A stretch of 64,000 nucleotides of DNA from Dromaius novaehollandiae (taxonomy: Eukaryota; Chordata; Aves; Casuariiformes; Dromaiidae). A program made the position numbers and the translations under genes. Below are positions 13,874 through 27,549 of this stretch, in pieces (position 1 is the first letter of the stretch; every line of letters starts with the position of its first letter). The notes beneath the pieces are model-generated. The model worked only from the letters and a program-made list of their open reading frames with translations. It had not been told where the DNA came from and searched no databases. The stretch is from assembly GCF_036370855.1 (NCBI RefSeq), contig NC_088101.1, forward strand, positions 67,579,559 to 67,643,558. The letters are read 5' to 3'.

Positions 13874-14700
13874 TGTCCCGATCCAATATCGGGGGGGGGG
13901 GGGGGGGGTTCGTTATGATCCCAAGGACGAGATTAAGACGCTAAAACCGGTCAAATATCGTACAACCTTTTAAATTTATTTTCCACGGAGTGGGGAGGAA
14001 AGGTGGGGAAAGGCAAAGCGGAGGAGAGAGAGAAAGAGAGAGAGAGAAAAGGGGGAAAGAGAAAGAGATATCACCACCCGTGGATCCAGCGGCGTCCCGT
14101 TGGTCCTCTTCACCCTGGGTGTAAATTTTAGCGATGCGCGTGCAGTAATTACAACTCGAGCAGGATCCGACCCTAGGTTCCCGCTGAAAAGTTCAGAGCC
14201 AAATCAAGGCAAATTAAATAAATAAATTGTAATGACACACGTGCAGTAGTTACAGCTCGAGTTGGGTGCCTCCAAAGAGGGACCCCGAACAAAGAAATCC
14301 CTGGGCAATTAGAGCTTTTTCAAATTAAGTTTCCCACCCCTCACGCGGTAGTTCAGACCAATAGTAATTTTTGGGTCTGGAGTCTCCTGCTCCCTTATTG
14401 GGTCTCATCATTGTTCCCAGGCAGGCTGCTTTTCTCCCTTATCTTTACTGTTGCGGTTTCTGCTGACAAATGTGTTTTGATTCCTCGGGTTCTGCCCTTC
14501 TTTCTCAGGGCCCTGACAAACAGGTGTTGTTCCAGCAATTAGCACTGCCCCAGCAGTGACAGTAGGTGTTATCTTCCAAGGTCCTGACGAAGAGGATATA
14601 ATCCAGACCCCACCCTAATTAACACTGTTTCAGCAGTGAGGGTAGGCTTTGTTTCCCAGGGTCCTGGCGCCCAAGCAAGCCTTATTTCAAAGCCTTGACA
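13874..14700 (-). mobile_element. Retroviral long terminal repeat (avian endogenous retrovirus, family not identified)
   Basis: About 827 bp, CpG- and GC-richer than its surroundings. It begins TGTC and ends GACA, so it has the TG...CA ends of an LTR and a 4-bp terminal inverted repeat. Read on the minus strand, a purine tract (ggagggagga) lies immediately before the 5' end, as a polypurine tract precedes a 3' LTR. AATAAA occurs about 100 nt before the 3' end. The U3 side holds a diverged direct repeat with an 80-bp period, and the centre holds a 39-nt repeat with a 101-bp period. A G18 run (13891-13908 on +) and a GA-rich low-complexity tract (about 14024-14070) interrupt the R/U5 side. No clean target-site duplication was found. 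Orientation is inferred from the AATAAA and the purine tract. Confidence 0.7.
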
Positions 14701-15110
14701 TCCTCCCTCCTGGAGTGTGAAGCATAGGGATGCAAACTGCTTGTAACTCCCTTATCTTTCCAGTCTGCACCAGCTCTGAGGCCCTTTTTCACTGAGCTAG
14801 GGAGTGCGGCCTAAGGCTTCAGCAAATTTAGCTACTCATGCTAAGCAAGTTTTATAAAAGTTGTGCTAAGCGGCAGTAATTTGCAGTCCAGGTCCCAAAG
14901 TCTCTGTCCGATCGTGGTCTGGTTCAGCGCAGGCTCGGTGTGTCCCGGGTGGTCGCAGGGACACCACTTCAGGGGTTGCAGCAGCTCAGTCCTGTTTCTG
15001 CCCGGAACAGATGGCTTGTTTGGGGTTATGGTTTGCTTGCACCTTATGTACCAAGAAATGTTTAAGGCAAAAGTCCTGTCTGCCACATCTCCTCAAAGCA
15101 ACAAATTATA
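14701..15110 (-). mobile_element. Probable internal retroviral remnant flanking the LTR
   Basis: This block is compositionally like the LTR (CpG-containing, GC-richer) and drops back to AT-rich flank near 15110. On the minus strand it leads into the purine tract at the LTR edge, as the 3' end of a provirus would. It contains a short open frame (15086-14841) with several cysteines and two Asn-X-Thr sequons, which could be a fragment of an envelope gene. I cannot assign it to a family, and it is far too short to encode anything functional. Confidence 0.45.
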
Positions 15111-18100
15111 GCATCCAGACTTGTTGAGCAGAAGTTCCTAACAATGCAGTTACCAGGGGCTTTAACAATAGTTAAATTATAGCTGCTGCAAGAAATAAAC
15201 TGCGCAAAGATTTTTCAAAATGACAGTATATCAAGTAAATAGGTCAAGAATGCCCATTCACCATATGGCTTCCCAAATCCAAGCCAAACTAATCTGAAGT
15301 CATTCCACTGAGGCCAGTTAGTTCACTAATTTAAGTAGTGGAGTCTGTAACTGCTGCTTTCTAGGAACTAAAGTGAGGGGAAATTTTTTTCAAGCATATT
15401 TTTAGAGTTTTATAATTTCCTCTGAGGCCTTTCTCTGTTTGGGTTACTTCTAGCATTTCTGGTTCTACCTCAGACTCTGAGAAGACTCTTCTAACAAATA
15501 ACCAGCTCAGGCCTTCCTCTATAGCTAGGACACCTATGAACTACGTTTAAAATGTTGCAAGTCAAATTCTCTCATCACCTCATTTCTTGCATGGAAAAGC
15601 ATCTACTGTTAGGGGACAGATTTCCCTAAGGCTTCCATTAAGCAGATTATGAATGTGATATATCATGAGTGCAGTACTGAAAAAATAATTCATCAGTGCA
15701 AGATTCTCAAGAAAAAAAGGAAACAACTAGTCTTTCAAAAGAGTTCAGACTGCGCGTTAAGTGAAGAAATTATTTGTTTAATTTCCAAGTCTCTGTTCGA
15801 ATGAATGTTTGACTTGTCCCAGACAGGGAATACAGCAAGCATTAAAAGGCTTTTTCACAAACAGCTAAGAAATTGAGCCGCCTTCCTAGTTTATATTATT
15901 CTTTGTAAAGAAGCCATCCTCAAATGTGCATACTAATTTTCCCTTGAGAAAAGGAGCAGCAATAATCACCAAGTTGAACGCTAGCATATTTGCAACCTAC
16001 CCATCAAATCAAAATGTGTGAATTACAGTGCTGCCTTCTCCATTGATGTTCAGAATTTAACATATGCCAGCTTACACAGTGCTTGGAGATGAAGAGCATC
16101 TTTAAAGGGATGGAAAACATACGCCCCCTTCTCCCTCTGGAACAAAAGAAGAAAATTAATGTTTGGTTGTAATGCAACAAAAAAAAATCAATCACAGCTC
16201 TTTGATAATAGGTTTGTCTGAGCTCCCCTGGAAAACAGGACACTTCAGTATTCTTAACTACAGTAGATGCAAGTCCAAAATAGACTTTGCAGTTGCAGCA
16301 AACTAGTGCCAAGTAAAGCTGAATTATTTCCATACAAATCTCAGCAGAACAGTTTGGTACCACAGGAATACTGAAAGATCTGGCAGAAGACAAAAAGGCA
16401 GGCGACTGTCTGAACCAAAGTAAACCACCTTTTACCTACAAGTGTGTCTGGCAGGTAAGCAGCATGGGGTAAATACTCTTCCCCAGTTTGGAAGTGGGTA
16501 TCTGAAAGAATCTAGAGAAAGTAATGAATGAGCATATGTTACTGGAGGTCTTACACTGTGCAGAGAAAATGTAATTTCAATAGCTCTAGATAAAAACAGA
16601 GAAGGAGCATGAGCAATGGCAGAACTGCATTGTCCATTATACACTAAGAAGCAGGACCTGGGAGATACATAGCCTGTAATTATGTTTAGAAAAAACACCA
16701 GCAGAAGTTTCTGCTTTTGTGCAGCTCCTGCAAGACAGAAAAGAGCCCTTTATTTTTAAATAAAAGGATCTCCGCATATTTCTCAAGTCATTACGATTCA
16801 AAGCTATTAATGAGGGCTCTGAACCTCAAGTGCCTCTTCAGACATGTGGAGGAACCCAGTTGGGTTTTCTCTTCAGCTTGTTCTAATGCTGCTCCACAAA
16901 TGCGGATGAAAACAGGACCAAATGTTCCTGAAGGAACATTACATGTCTCAATATGATTGATTCAAGATGTTAGAGGAGCAAATTAGCTCTCAAGAGAAAT
17001 TACCATCATGGCAGCTAATGATTAGCTTGTACAACAACCAGCTATATCATAAATGTCTATACTACTGTATTTACTATATACCTAATTCCAATCCTGACAT
17101 CTTGTATGTCTGAGTTGTTGACAGCAGCTCAACACTGAATTCTAGTTTGGGCTGCCAAGCCTGAGTTCCAAGTTCCATCTAGAACACACTGTGGACCAAG
17201 TAGTTGAAATTTCTAACATACATTCATAAAACTAATCATCTAATTGTTCATCTATACTTGTTTACATTCATCCAGTTTAGAGTTACTAGCATATATTTTC
17301 TTTGCTTCCTTTGCTGTACATCCTATCTTCGCCATCATCAATGAAATTAAGAGTGGTAAATCCAACATGGAACCTTGAGGCACCTTCACTGCTCCAATCA
17401 GCTACACAAGTGGTTTGCATATTACTACTTTTAGTTTAACTCTTGGCTGTTGTCACAAGCATTACTTTTTGTAGCTCCTTGAAAGAAGCAAATACCTTCA
17501 TTCACTACTTCAGTAGTAATAATAATTCTCAGGGAGTAATATTAATTCTCCTTCTCAAGAAAGTAACCTGATTAGAGATTGCAGTAAGTAGAGTTACTTC
17601 GAGGTTTTTCTATTTATTTATATTGCCTTGATTTAGACAGAAAAAGTCTCAATATTTTGATGAATGAGAATTTTTCAGTACATCAATGAAACTAGCATAC
17701 TTGTCTATGGCACTGAGCAGCTACAGCAGTTGCCTCAGATGTGTGAGCCCCAGCAATGCACCATGGCTCTGGCCAGACCTGCCAAGAGTCCCTTGCTATG
17801 AAGTAGTCTAGGCTCTACAAAATGAAATTCCAATAAGAAACTTTGAACCTGGTTCGCCTGTAATACAAGGAGGTACGCTGACAACAGCTGAATAACAGAG
17901 GTATCCCAGGCCTGATTTAGCCAGTGGAGATTGCAGAGGTACACTTAGGGCCATAAATTGGACTGCAGAAATTCTTCTCTGCATTACACAAGACAAAAAA
18001 AGTCAAATTTACTATGAAGCACAGCTTCATATCAAGATGGATTCTGGGAATGATGAGTTAAGCAGCTTACCAGAAAACAAACAAGAAAATCTCAATTCTA

Positions 18101-18529
18101 GTTGCTATATTTGTCTATTTTACACTGAAAATTTGTCTTAAAAGGACGCATTCTTTCCTATTTGAAGTTTCTCAAATTTCTCTTTTTTTAAACAAAGCAG
18201 AAACACTACACAATTGCAGCAAACCTTTCTGACTGAACAATTCAGCAATGCCTAAACTTACGAATGCAAGATCTTTTAAAGTGTAGAGTGAACCTTATTA
18301 GAAAAAGTCAACATTTAGAAGACCTTTGCTTGTTGCTTACTGGGTATGCATTAGCTTTCATCAACTTTCGTTTTACTTTAACTTTCATTAAAAGTCAAGG
18401 TCCTCCCTTCTTGTCTCAGCTGCTTCTTCTACCCCAGACAGCAATTAATCAGTCTCTCTGGCAGTGTTCACTACAGCCACCCAGGCTGTTATCTTACTCT
18501 AACTAGGTAACCGTAGGTTAAAAGAAAAC

Positions 18530-18531
<2 letters not shown>

Positions 18532-18560
<29 letters not shown>
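18532..18560. repeat. T29 homopolymer
   Basis: Uninterrupted T run on plus; a 27-nt A run lies about 250 bp downstream in inverted relation. Confidence 0.9.
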
Positions 18561-18809
18561 GGTAGAGATCATGGGTAGTCATCTATCTCGGAGCATTTCC
18601 ACTCAGTAACATCCAATACCATTCTTTCTCAAACTATTTCATTTTCTCTAAAATTGCTACCAAAAAAGAAAAAAGGTTAACATGTAATGTAGTTTGAGCA
18701 GAAAACAGAATAGAAGTTTTTTTCCCCTGAAGCAGTATTTTCATTCACAATCCTCTTTAGGACTCTACACCTCAAAAGCACAATATTTTTCATGTGAACA
18801 GACGTGGCC

Positions 18810-18836
18810 AAAAAAAAAAAAAAAAAAAAAAAAAAA
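18810..18836. repeat. A27 homopolymer
   Basis: Uninterrupted A run on plus, paired in inverted relation with T29 at 18532-18560. Confidence 0.9.
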
Positions 18837-19943
18837 GTTCTTCAGCAATTACACAGTCTGTTCTCCAGCCTCCCTCATATGTACCTCATTTTCCCAGCCA
18901 TTCCTCTAGGCTGCTGCATTTCAAAATATAAATGATATACTTTCTACTGTGCACCTGTCCCCTGCCTTTCTCCACCCATACATACTCACATGCCTTCACC
19001 CACATGCTGTAGTTGTGACTTACAATTTCTAAGCTATTTTAATAAGCTTATGCTGTACAGAATTGATGAGAATAACTGTAGAGTACTTTTAAATATATGC
19101 AAGTACATGGAGTATAAGGAAACATACAGAAATCTAGTGTGAGAATCAGAAATTGTTACCAGAATAGCAAGACACTAGCTGGAAGATATCCTCTCTCAGG
19201 ATACAGGAAAACCCTGGCCTCCAGAACTCAACTAACTATATTTATATTTTAGATGAATTAGTTAGCCATTTAACTTCCTCTTAGAAAGACTGGAAAAAAT
19301 TTGATAATTCTTTAAGTACAGGAGTAGGGGAGAAACAGGGGGATTGAAGCAGACAAGTACTGCAGTATCAAGCTGACAGGTAACTCACCTAAACTTTACC
19401 TTTAATGCAGACAAATTCCCTGAATAAAGACATGCTTTCTGCTGTATGGCTACATCAGTAGATACTTAGTGCATTCTTACAGGGCACTCAGAAGGCCAGC
19501 CTCAGAGAAGGGTACATGGGGGACTATTATGATACCAAAGCAAAAGTGACTTAACTGGAAGCACTCTATCCCTAGGAACAGCTCAATACCCAGAATGACC
19601 TTAGAAGAGACTACCTGTCCCATTTCGACTCTATTCCACATTTTCCATTTAACCCAGGCAAGCAGGATGCTGTAGAATTTCACAAGCAATGCCATGACCC
19701 AGTGGAATCACTAAAACTATCAGTTTAAAAGACTAAATTTGACAGGTTAAGGAAATGGACTTTAATTCAAGAGTAATCAAAAGCAGTTCATCTAGAGAGG
19801 AAAAAAATTCTAACCTCAGTGACTGAATCCCAGTTTGCTGAAACTTATTAACAGTTCAGTAATATCTTACAGGATTAGGGGGCTCTGTGTTTCACTTGCC
19901 TGGGTGTCAAGCGTTACTGCGTTAGTAGCAAGTAAAATAAGAC

Positions 19944-19969
19944 TTTTTTTTTTTTTTTTTTTTTTTTTT
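19944..19969. repeat. T26 homopolymer
   Basis: Uninterrupted T run on plus, third long A/T run within 1.5 kb. Confidence 0.9.
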
Positions 19970-22900
19970 AAGTGAGCTATGCTATAATAATTTGCACAAG
20001 AAATGAATGGTAGGCCCCCAATAGAGAAAGGTATCTAGGTCTCTGAAAATACAGCCAGACAACTGGTAGGACTTACAAAAGCACTTGAGCTTAAGTTATG
20101 CTCTGCAGCCTACATGCTTTTTCCATTAGTATAGAAAAACAAAGCATATTTAAGTTACTAACAACCCCAAGTGAAGCAAGATAACACTCTCATAGACCAA
20201 GTATTTATTGCTTCTGAAGTGGACCATCTTAGACCATTATAATCTGGGGGGAGGAGGAATCTACATATGCTTCCAATTACCAATAAGCCTGGGATTTTTT
20301 TCCTCAGGAAAAATAATTTTGTTTATTTTGCACTTTATGACCTCTACACATGATTTAGAACAACCCCATGTTCCTCTCCTGTATTGCCATTCACTCACTT
20401 ATCTCATTGCAGTCTTGTCACATTCACTTAGATGAAACTTTAGAAGCAAAGTGTCCAGTTTGCAGCATTGGTTGCAGAAGAAGTTATTTTTAATAAGCCA
20501 TTCTTTATGTAGAGCTACTGCTTCTTCCTTCTCAGAGTTGCTACAAGTTAAAAGGAATGTTAAATAATGAATAAGGATTTTTTTTCTGTAGAGAGCCACA
20601 GGTTCTCAAATTGATCCTCATGCTCAGAATCGCAAGGCCATGTGTTTTATGATCCTAATTGTAGCACCCTAACTACCAAAACTGTCTCCACCTTTCCTTT
20701 CCCAGTACTATCATTGTCAAACTTTAATATAACATGAGTTTGGTCAGCATTTCTTTGCCTAAGCAGAACAAAGTTTATCCCAAAATAAAGAAAATTAATA
20801 ATAATAATAACAACAAAGATCAATGAAGTTTGTATACTCTAGGAAACAGTCTATGATGAATTACATTACATAACATTTTTCACTAACGCAGTTTCACTTT
20901 TCAAAATGGAAGTCAGATTTATTCAACATTAAGTGTAACAACACATCAGAAATCAATATCCACTTATGAAATAAAGCAAAATAACATGAATAAACACAGG
21001 AAAATATTGTCTGAGACTCTCCAAGCAGGACATTTCTCATAAGACTCACAGAAAAATGATTTTTTTATGCAAAGACTTAATTCTCAAAACTCAGCTTCTT
21101 CCAATTGTAATCAATATATAGCTAATGGGAGGTAAACTAGAAAGGGGAATGAAATGCATCATGCTGTACAACACCAAAGAAATACTCCAACTGCATTTGT
21201 GTACAGCATTAACAACATGCAGTAGATGAAGTTAAAAGCAAGTACAGTGAGTATATACTAGAGAAACTAGTCAGTCTCAGGGCTTTGTTTCTTATTTTAG
21301 TTCAGCTAAAGAAAACAAACAGTAGCTAAGAGCAAATAGAGGAAGAGCAGAATCTGCATGGAGGACAACATACCTTCCCAAAACAGTAGAATACTCTAAG
21401 ATTTAAAATTGTGTACATTTGACTTGGTCCTCTTCTTGCTATATCATTGAAACACATCTAGATCCAATGATGGGCTTTATGCAAATATCTACATTTTTAT
21501 GAAGCTGCAATTAAAAAGCAATATGAATCATTCCAATTCTGCTAATCTTTCACTCAGACATTAATATGCTGAATATTCACTACCATTCAATCTTATTTCA
21601 ATAACAAATAAGAACAGGGCAAGGCATATCTCCCAAACAGCCTTGCTAAAATGTAGGGCACTTTAATTTTTAATTATTGTTGCTTGCAGGAAAGCAGTAT
21701 GAAAATACACAAGCCAGCCAATTAATTTCATTAAGAACTACTTTAAAAACTTCAGACCAAAAGCTGGGATGTTTGTTGGTTCAAGTCAGTCCGCAACCTG
21801 GCATGTTTCTCATCTGTGAGTTAGTCATGTTTTGTTTCTTAAACACTAACTTTTTAAACAAACCCCCAAGATCTCCCATAACTCTTGCTTTTCAATAGCT
21901 GACAAGTAAGCAAACGCACATGCAAGTTATTATAATAGCCAAATAGAATTAACTACAAAGTTCCGAGCAGTAAGTAGCTCTGCATTCATCTGGGGAGACT
22001 CAGTCTTACTGAGAGATGGATTTGAAAGCTGATGAACACAGGTTACCTGGATCGCTTCAGAAGTTCTCTACCTTCTACTTGGAGACCTCCAGGAACCTAT
22101 TTTTACCATCTAACAAGTTAAAAAAAAAAACAGTATAAATGCTCAAGATAGATGTTTCTGCAGAAGATCAGTTTTAACTTATTTCAGTAAGAACAGACTG
22201 ATGGCTGACAGCTGAAGACTGACTTTCATATGACTGGGCATAATGACCTTAATTTTAAATTAATTCAGACTGGAAAATAATTTGGGCAACTCAGTTATGA
22301 GATAAGAAACAGATGAATCAGAAATTAAGAAGGATAACCTTACCACTCATGCACAAATTGCGGAGTCAATGCCATACCTAGCTCAAGTGAAGTACAGCAG
22401 CCTTTTTACAGATATTCAACCATGATCTAGTCTTTAAAAAGCAAATTTCTACCACTTATCAATTCTCAGCTGAAAAATGTCCTGTACAGTAAATGTGAAC
22501 ATGAATCAACTATCAGTACCTGTGTATTTTTGTAACAGTAGAAGGATTAAAGAACTGTGCAGAATTAAAATAAGAGGAATGTATGGGAGGGAGGGGAGGA
22601 AATCTTAATTCAGATGTCTTTAACACATATTGAACAAAATTCAGCTTTAAGACCCACTACACAAATTATTATCCAAAACTACTGAGGTCTGGCAACCATG
22701 CAACTTAATGCTGTACCTATCAAATTTAATGCTGGGTAGAAAATGGAAAAAAAATATCAAAGCAATGACCTGCAGAGTACTTCCAAAGAAGAAAGTTTGA
22801 TTCTTGGATAAAGAGAAGAATCACTGATCTGAAGATTTCACGACAGAATGTACGTCGAATCTCCAGCAACCTAAGTTGTAAGCATTGGCTAGTTTTCTGA

Positions 22901-25900
22901 CTTAGGAACAGATCAAAGATTTCTGCACTCTTTTTCATCCTATGGGATAAGCAAGAGGAATTTCTTTTTACTCTACTCAAACATATTTGCCTTAACATCC
23001 AAGCAGAGACCAATCTTCCCACTTCTCATTTCAGAAAAAATACCAGACACACATACTCTCCAAATCTGGTAAACTTGGGGTTCACAGTAGTAGAGAAACA
23101 AGTGAAATCCATTTTATTTCTGAAAGACAAAAGTGGGCTGATAAGTACTGCCATCTTGCTCAAGTAATGTCAGATGCAAGGGCAACTGGGAGTAATAGTT
23201 TAAAGGTAACTGTTACAATTGACATGAATCATACATTGTTTATGCAAGACAGAACTAAGGGGAGTTTCAGATCAGCATCATCTCAAAGGAGCTGGAAGGG
23301 AAAGAAAATGTGTATGAGACTGTTGACCTGGCTACTGAAGCTCAAAGAGCTGTGACATGCTGGCAGGCAGCCAAACTATTGGTAAAAACCTTTTTTGATT
23401 ACAACCAAAATTTATTTTAAGAGCCACTAGTAGAAAAATTTGCCAGCACTCAGAATCATGCAGCCTTAGCAGGCTATTCATTAAAGATACAACATCCAGG
23501 ATTAAAATGTCTAGAGCAATTCTAAACAAGCAGTGTTTCAAACACAAGATAGTAACCCATCACTTCAGCCAGTGCAACTGGAACAGATAAGAAAACCATG
23601 TTCATCCTATTTAACATATTGCACATGTAGATAAGCAAATACTAAAAAGGTCCATGAACCACTAATTCCTTTAGTTGGCCTCAAAAAAGATTTAAAGTTA
23701 AGCATTCAGGTTTGTTTATGTTCTTCTGTCCTGTTTTCAAGTTTAAATGGAAAATAAATGCTTCTTTGCATACATTATAAAATTAAGGCAGTAATCCTTC
23801 TCCAGTAATGTATCTTGGAAATGGAATGAAACTATCCTGAAACTCTAAAAGCTGATTGTATAAGAAATAGTAATTAGAGCTTATCCTTGTCCTGTGCGAA
23901 CTGTTTTCCCATATATTTAGAAGCAAAAGGCCAAAACCTTGGAAGTTTCTATTTCTAATTAGTTTTATCTTTGCAGGCTTTCAACTAGTTGTAAAATTAA
24001 TGCCTAACTCAGGATGGCATCCATAAATATCATGAGGCAAAGAGTCAAGTTCCCTTAGGTTTATTACCATCTCACTGCCCTCCAAATGAGAAAGTGTATT
24101 CTTAATGTAACATTATAACCTTGACTAAGATAGAGAATCTATACATTTTCCCTGTTTCAGCAAAGTGCCCATCAGAAGGTGAAGGGGAATCTGTTACCTA
24201 GGTACCAGCAAAGTAGGGAGATAAAAGGGTACTGATACATGCCTGGAACTGACAAAGTGCAGTTTTAACTTAAATTCCAACACGGACTGAGGAAAAAGAA
24301 TTAACTGTTTTAATCTCAAAGTTGACTGTAAGCAACCAGAAATGCCCTTCCTGAAGTTTTTGAAAGAAAAGAAAGATCTTAGAAAAGAAAAATCACATCA
24401 GCTTCAAACAGAATTCTGGAAAGGTTTGTCTTTGTTCAGTTATGGAGGTTTGGGTTTCCCATTCCCTTCCCCACCCCAGTTTGCCAGTGTACTTCCTGAT
24501 ATATAAGAACCACATATTTGACAGTTCCTATTACAGATGAAAGACTTAAATGGTAACCTCTTCAAGGAGAACCTTTTGGGGCAGTGTCCACAAAGGGGCC
24601 AGTCCTGACAAAAGTATCAACACAATATTTAAGTAAGCAAGAATCCTCATCATCTATTTTAAATTCTCCAGTGGTTCTCAGAACATGGATTTTAGCTATA
24701 AAAACTCAAATACTCTGATCACAACCAGGCTGAGTCAAGAGCTTAGGAAGTCCTGAGCCATTTAAGGCTGATGACACTAGAAGATTGCATCTAGGATGAT
24801 TGACATGTCTTACAGAAATCCTAGTGGTTGGATTACTGGCTGAACTCACCAACTGCCAGTCAGTTCAAATAAATTACATCATTAATCAAGCAGAGGAAAA
24901 TCTTGGAGGACCTTTTAAAGCACATCATCTCCTCACTTCTCTGAGATGTTGACATATGCCAGGTACTTCAACTTTAAGGCTGGATTTGATGTTTGCCACT
25001 GAAGATCCTCCTTAGAGTCAACACAACATTTCAACACACTTCCTTCTTATATACAGCTTCGCAGCACTGGCTCAGGAAATCCTTCCTCTACCTCATCAGA
25101 TGCCAAATGATTTTAGTGGAATAAAAATTTTAGTGCAATAAAGAATGCTAAAGGTTTGAAGTGCACTTCTACAGTAGCCACATTAGACACAATGCAAGTC
25201 ATTTAGAATGTGAACAGATTTAGGTAGTAAGATGGGTAAGGGCTACATTAAAATAATGAAAAATGTCTATGAACTTCAAATTAATTACTGTCTACGCTCC
25301 AGCATACAATGCCCACTACTTCTCTGATCATATTAACTTGAGTTTTTAGTGCTATTATATTTTATATACTCAAAAAGCAGTTTGTTAAATAGCAACTATA
25401 AAGTTTCAGGATAACTGGTGGCAAACTGAGTGTTGAGAGCAGCCTGTGCTCTAAAGGTTTGGGAAGCCATTTTGAAGCCAAAACCTATCACTGTATTAAT
25501 CTCATCTGATTTGTTTGTACAACACCATGACTTTTTTCTTAAGTTGCATTGAATTGTGTACTTTAAAAAGATACTTAACATTGTTTTTAAGGATTCAAAG
25601 CCAATAAGTCAACTATTTCCACTACTCGTAATTTTTAGTTATACTTACTATATAAAACTGAACTTGTCTGTTTTGGCTTTTTAGAATTTGAACTTGCATG
25701 ACTTCAACATCAGGATTAAGCAGTACTCTCTACCCACTCCAAAGTACCCCATTTCTTTTCATGTGTAAGTATTTACTCTTCAGTTTCAGAATGCTCCCTC
25801 ATCATCTTTGGTAGTGATAGAGACAGAGTTCCTCAAACCTCACACTGCAAGATCTATTCTCCAGCTGCAGATTTTGCTTTAATTCAATTATTGCTATAGT

Positions 25901-27549
25901 GTTTTCAAGTGCAGACATCAAAACTGAATGTTTTTCTGGTGGTTGTCTTTTCCATGCTGCTATTTGAGGCAAAATAAGTTTCTTATTTTTACAGTTTCCC
26001 TTTGTACATGTTCAGTTACTGTATTGGGCTTTTTAACCACAACTCAAGACTCAGCATTGAGATGGTTATCTCTGATGGCACATCTTTCTGCATCACTGTT
26101 TTTTTGACAGTCTAACATGTACAGTCTTTGTTCACAGACATGTTACCTTGTGATGACTTTTTTGCAGCTATAGTTGTTCAGTTTGATGACTCGGAGAAGA
26201 ATGGAACAATATCATGTTCTCATTATTTTCTACTCCCATGCGTCTCTTCTCTAAATGTTACCACACATTTGATTTCTTCTGTGCTTCTTTTCTATATATA
26301 CAACATTCAACCATCCTTTGTTAGACAGTAAAACTCTGGATGCTTTCTGTTCTCTTAAATAAATCGATGTTCCAAGACTTTTAAGGTATTCACATGCATA
26401 TATAATGTCTCTGTCCAAACTTTAATGGCCTGTGTTAGCTGTAACTCTTCGTCAGTGGAACTTCCCATCTCTTGGGGTAGCAGCGTTTAAAGCATAGCCA
26501 CCCTTGGATTTGTTCCCAGGGTTTGGATAGTCTACATCCCTTATCTCCAAAGCTATCACTTCCACTTGTTAAATCAGATAAGGGGCCTGCCACATCCTTT
26601 GGACTGTGGTCTAGAGACTGTCAAACACTGAAATCTATCCCTAACGGTCCTCCTCTTCTGTTTCACTGGCCACAGTAAATGCTTCCATTAATTTCACCAC
26701 TTCACCAGGACGCAACTAACACCAATTATGTACAGTGGAACCTAAATAGAAAATGAAAGGAAAACTGTATCAATTTTAATTAACTACAGGTTTTGTTGAA
26801 GGCTACTCACTCGCAAACAGTTTAGACAGTCAGTGAATTCTTTCATACAGTACTGCATGTACGTATTGGCAAGGAGTGAGCCCCTAATCACAGGTCACGG
26901 CAGCAGCAGCTGTTACTGAGGCAACTAGCGTACCCCTATGGAAGAGCTGAAACTATTTAGTCATCACTGGATAAATTGCTTGTGTTCACTAGAGCAAGAA
27001 ATATTTCTCTGGAATGTACCTCAAAAGAAATTCTTGCTCAGTATTAACATTTTTCAGACAAACTGAATAAAAGGCACTGTTACTCAAGCAGTACATTTGT
27101 TGTCTCCAAGGATTTAAAAAAAAAAAAAAAGTTTCTGAACAACTAGTTACTGTTTCCCTAAGAAGACTTCTTTGTTACCCCATAGTAATTTCATCTCTCC
27201 CTATAAAAGCTTACTTAACATAAAAACTGCTTATCCGAAGCATGTCTAGAGCCTCACCTTTATATCTATCTTTATATCTAAAATTATGAGTTAGTATAAC
27301 AGTATGCATTATAAAATTATACCATTTACTTCAGACATGTCTGAACAGCTAAATTTTCAAACTATACAAAAATAAAGTGTATGAAATCTTACAAAAGGAG
27401 GACATTAAGACATTAATAGCTAATCCAAAAAATATAACAATAACTTACACACAGCATTAAGCATAAGCAACGTAGCCTACAACAGCTTTCAACAAAAAAG
27501 GACCTCTGAAACATCTGAAACAAGCATCAGCTAAAATTGGAACATTCCC

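Larger units (their letters stand above)
15111..27549. other. Intergenic flank downstream of STIM2, no established gene
   Basis: About 12.4 kb of AT-rich sequence. I see only short ORFs, homopolymers (T29 at 18532-18560, A27 at 18810-18836, T26 at 19944-19969, A15 at 27116-27130) and a short AAT repeat near 20797-20812. No protein domain or RNA gene is recognisable on either strand. Confidence 0.6.

Noticed and set aside
16004-16393. Minus-strand ORF of 129 codons
   Set aside because: No similarity to any family I know, and low-complexity runs (Phe-rich) from AT-rich DNA. Treated as chance.
17330-17400. Phrase resembling antisense LINE text (ccaacatggaaccttgaggc)
   Set aside because: Similarity to a CR1/L2-type segment is too short and vague to support an annotation.
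26440-26720. Block with GC-richer, retroelement-like texture
   Set aside because: I looked for CR1, LTR ends and retroviral motifs on both strands and found none that hold up.
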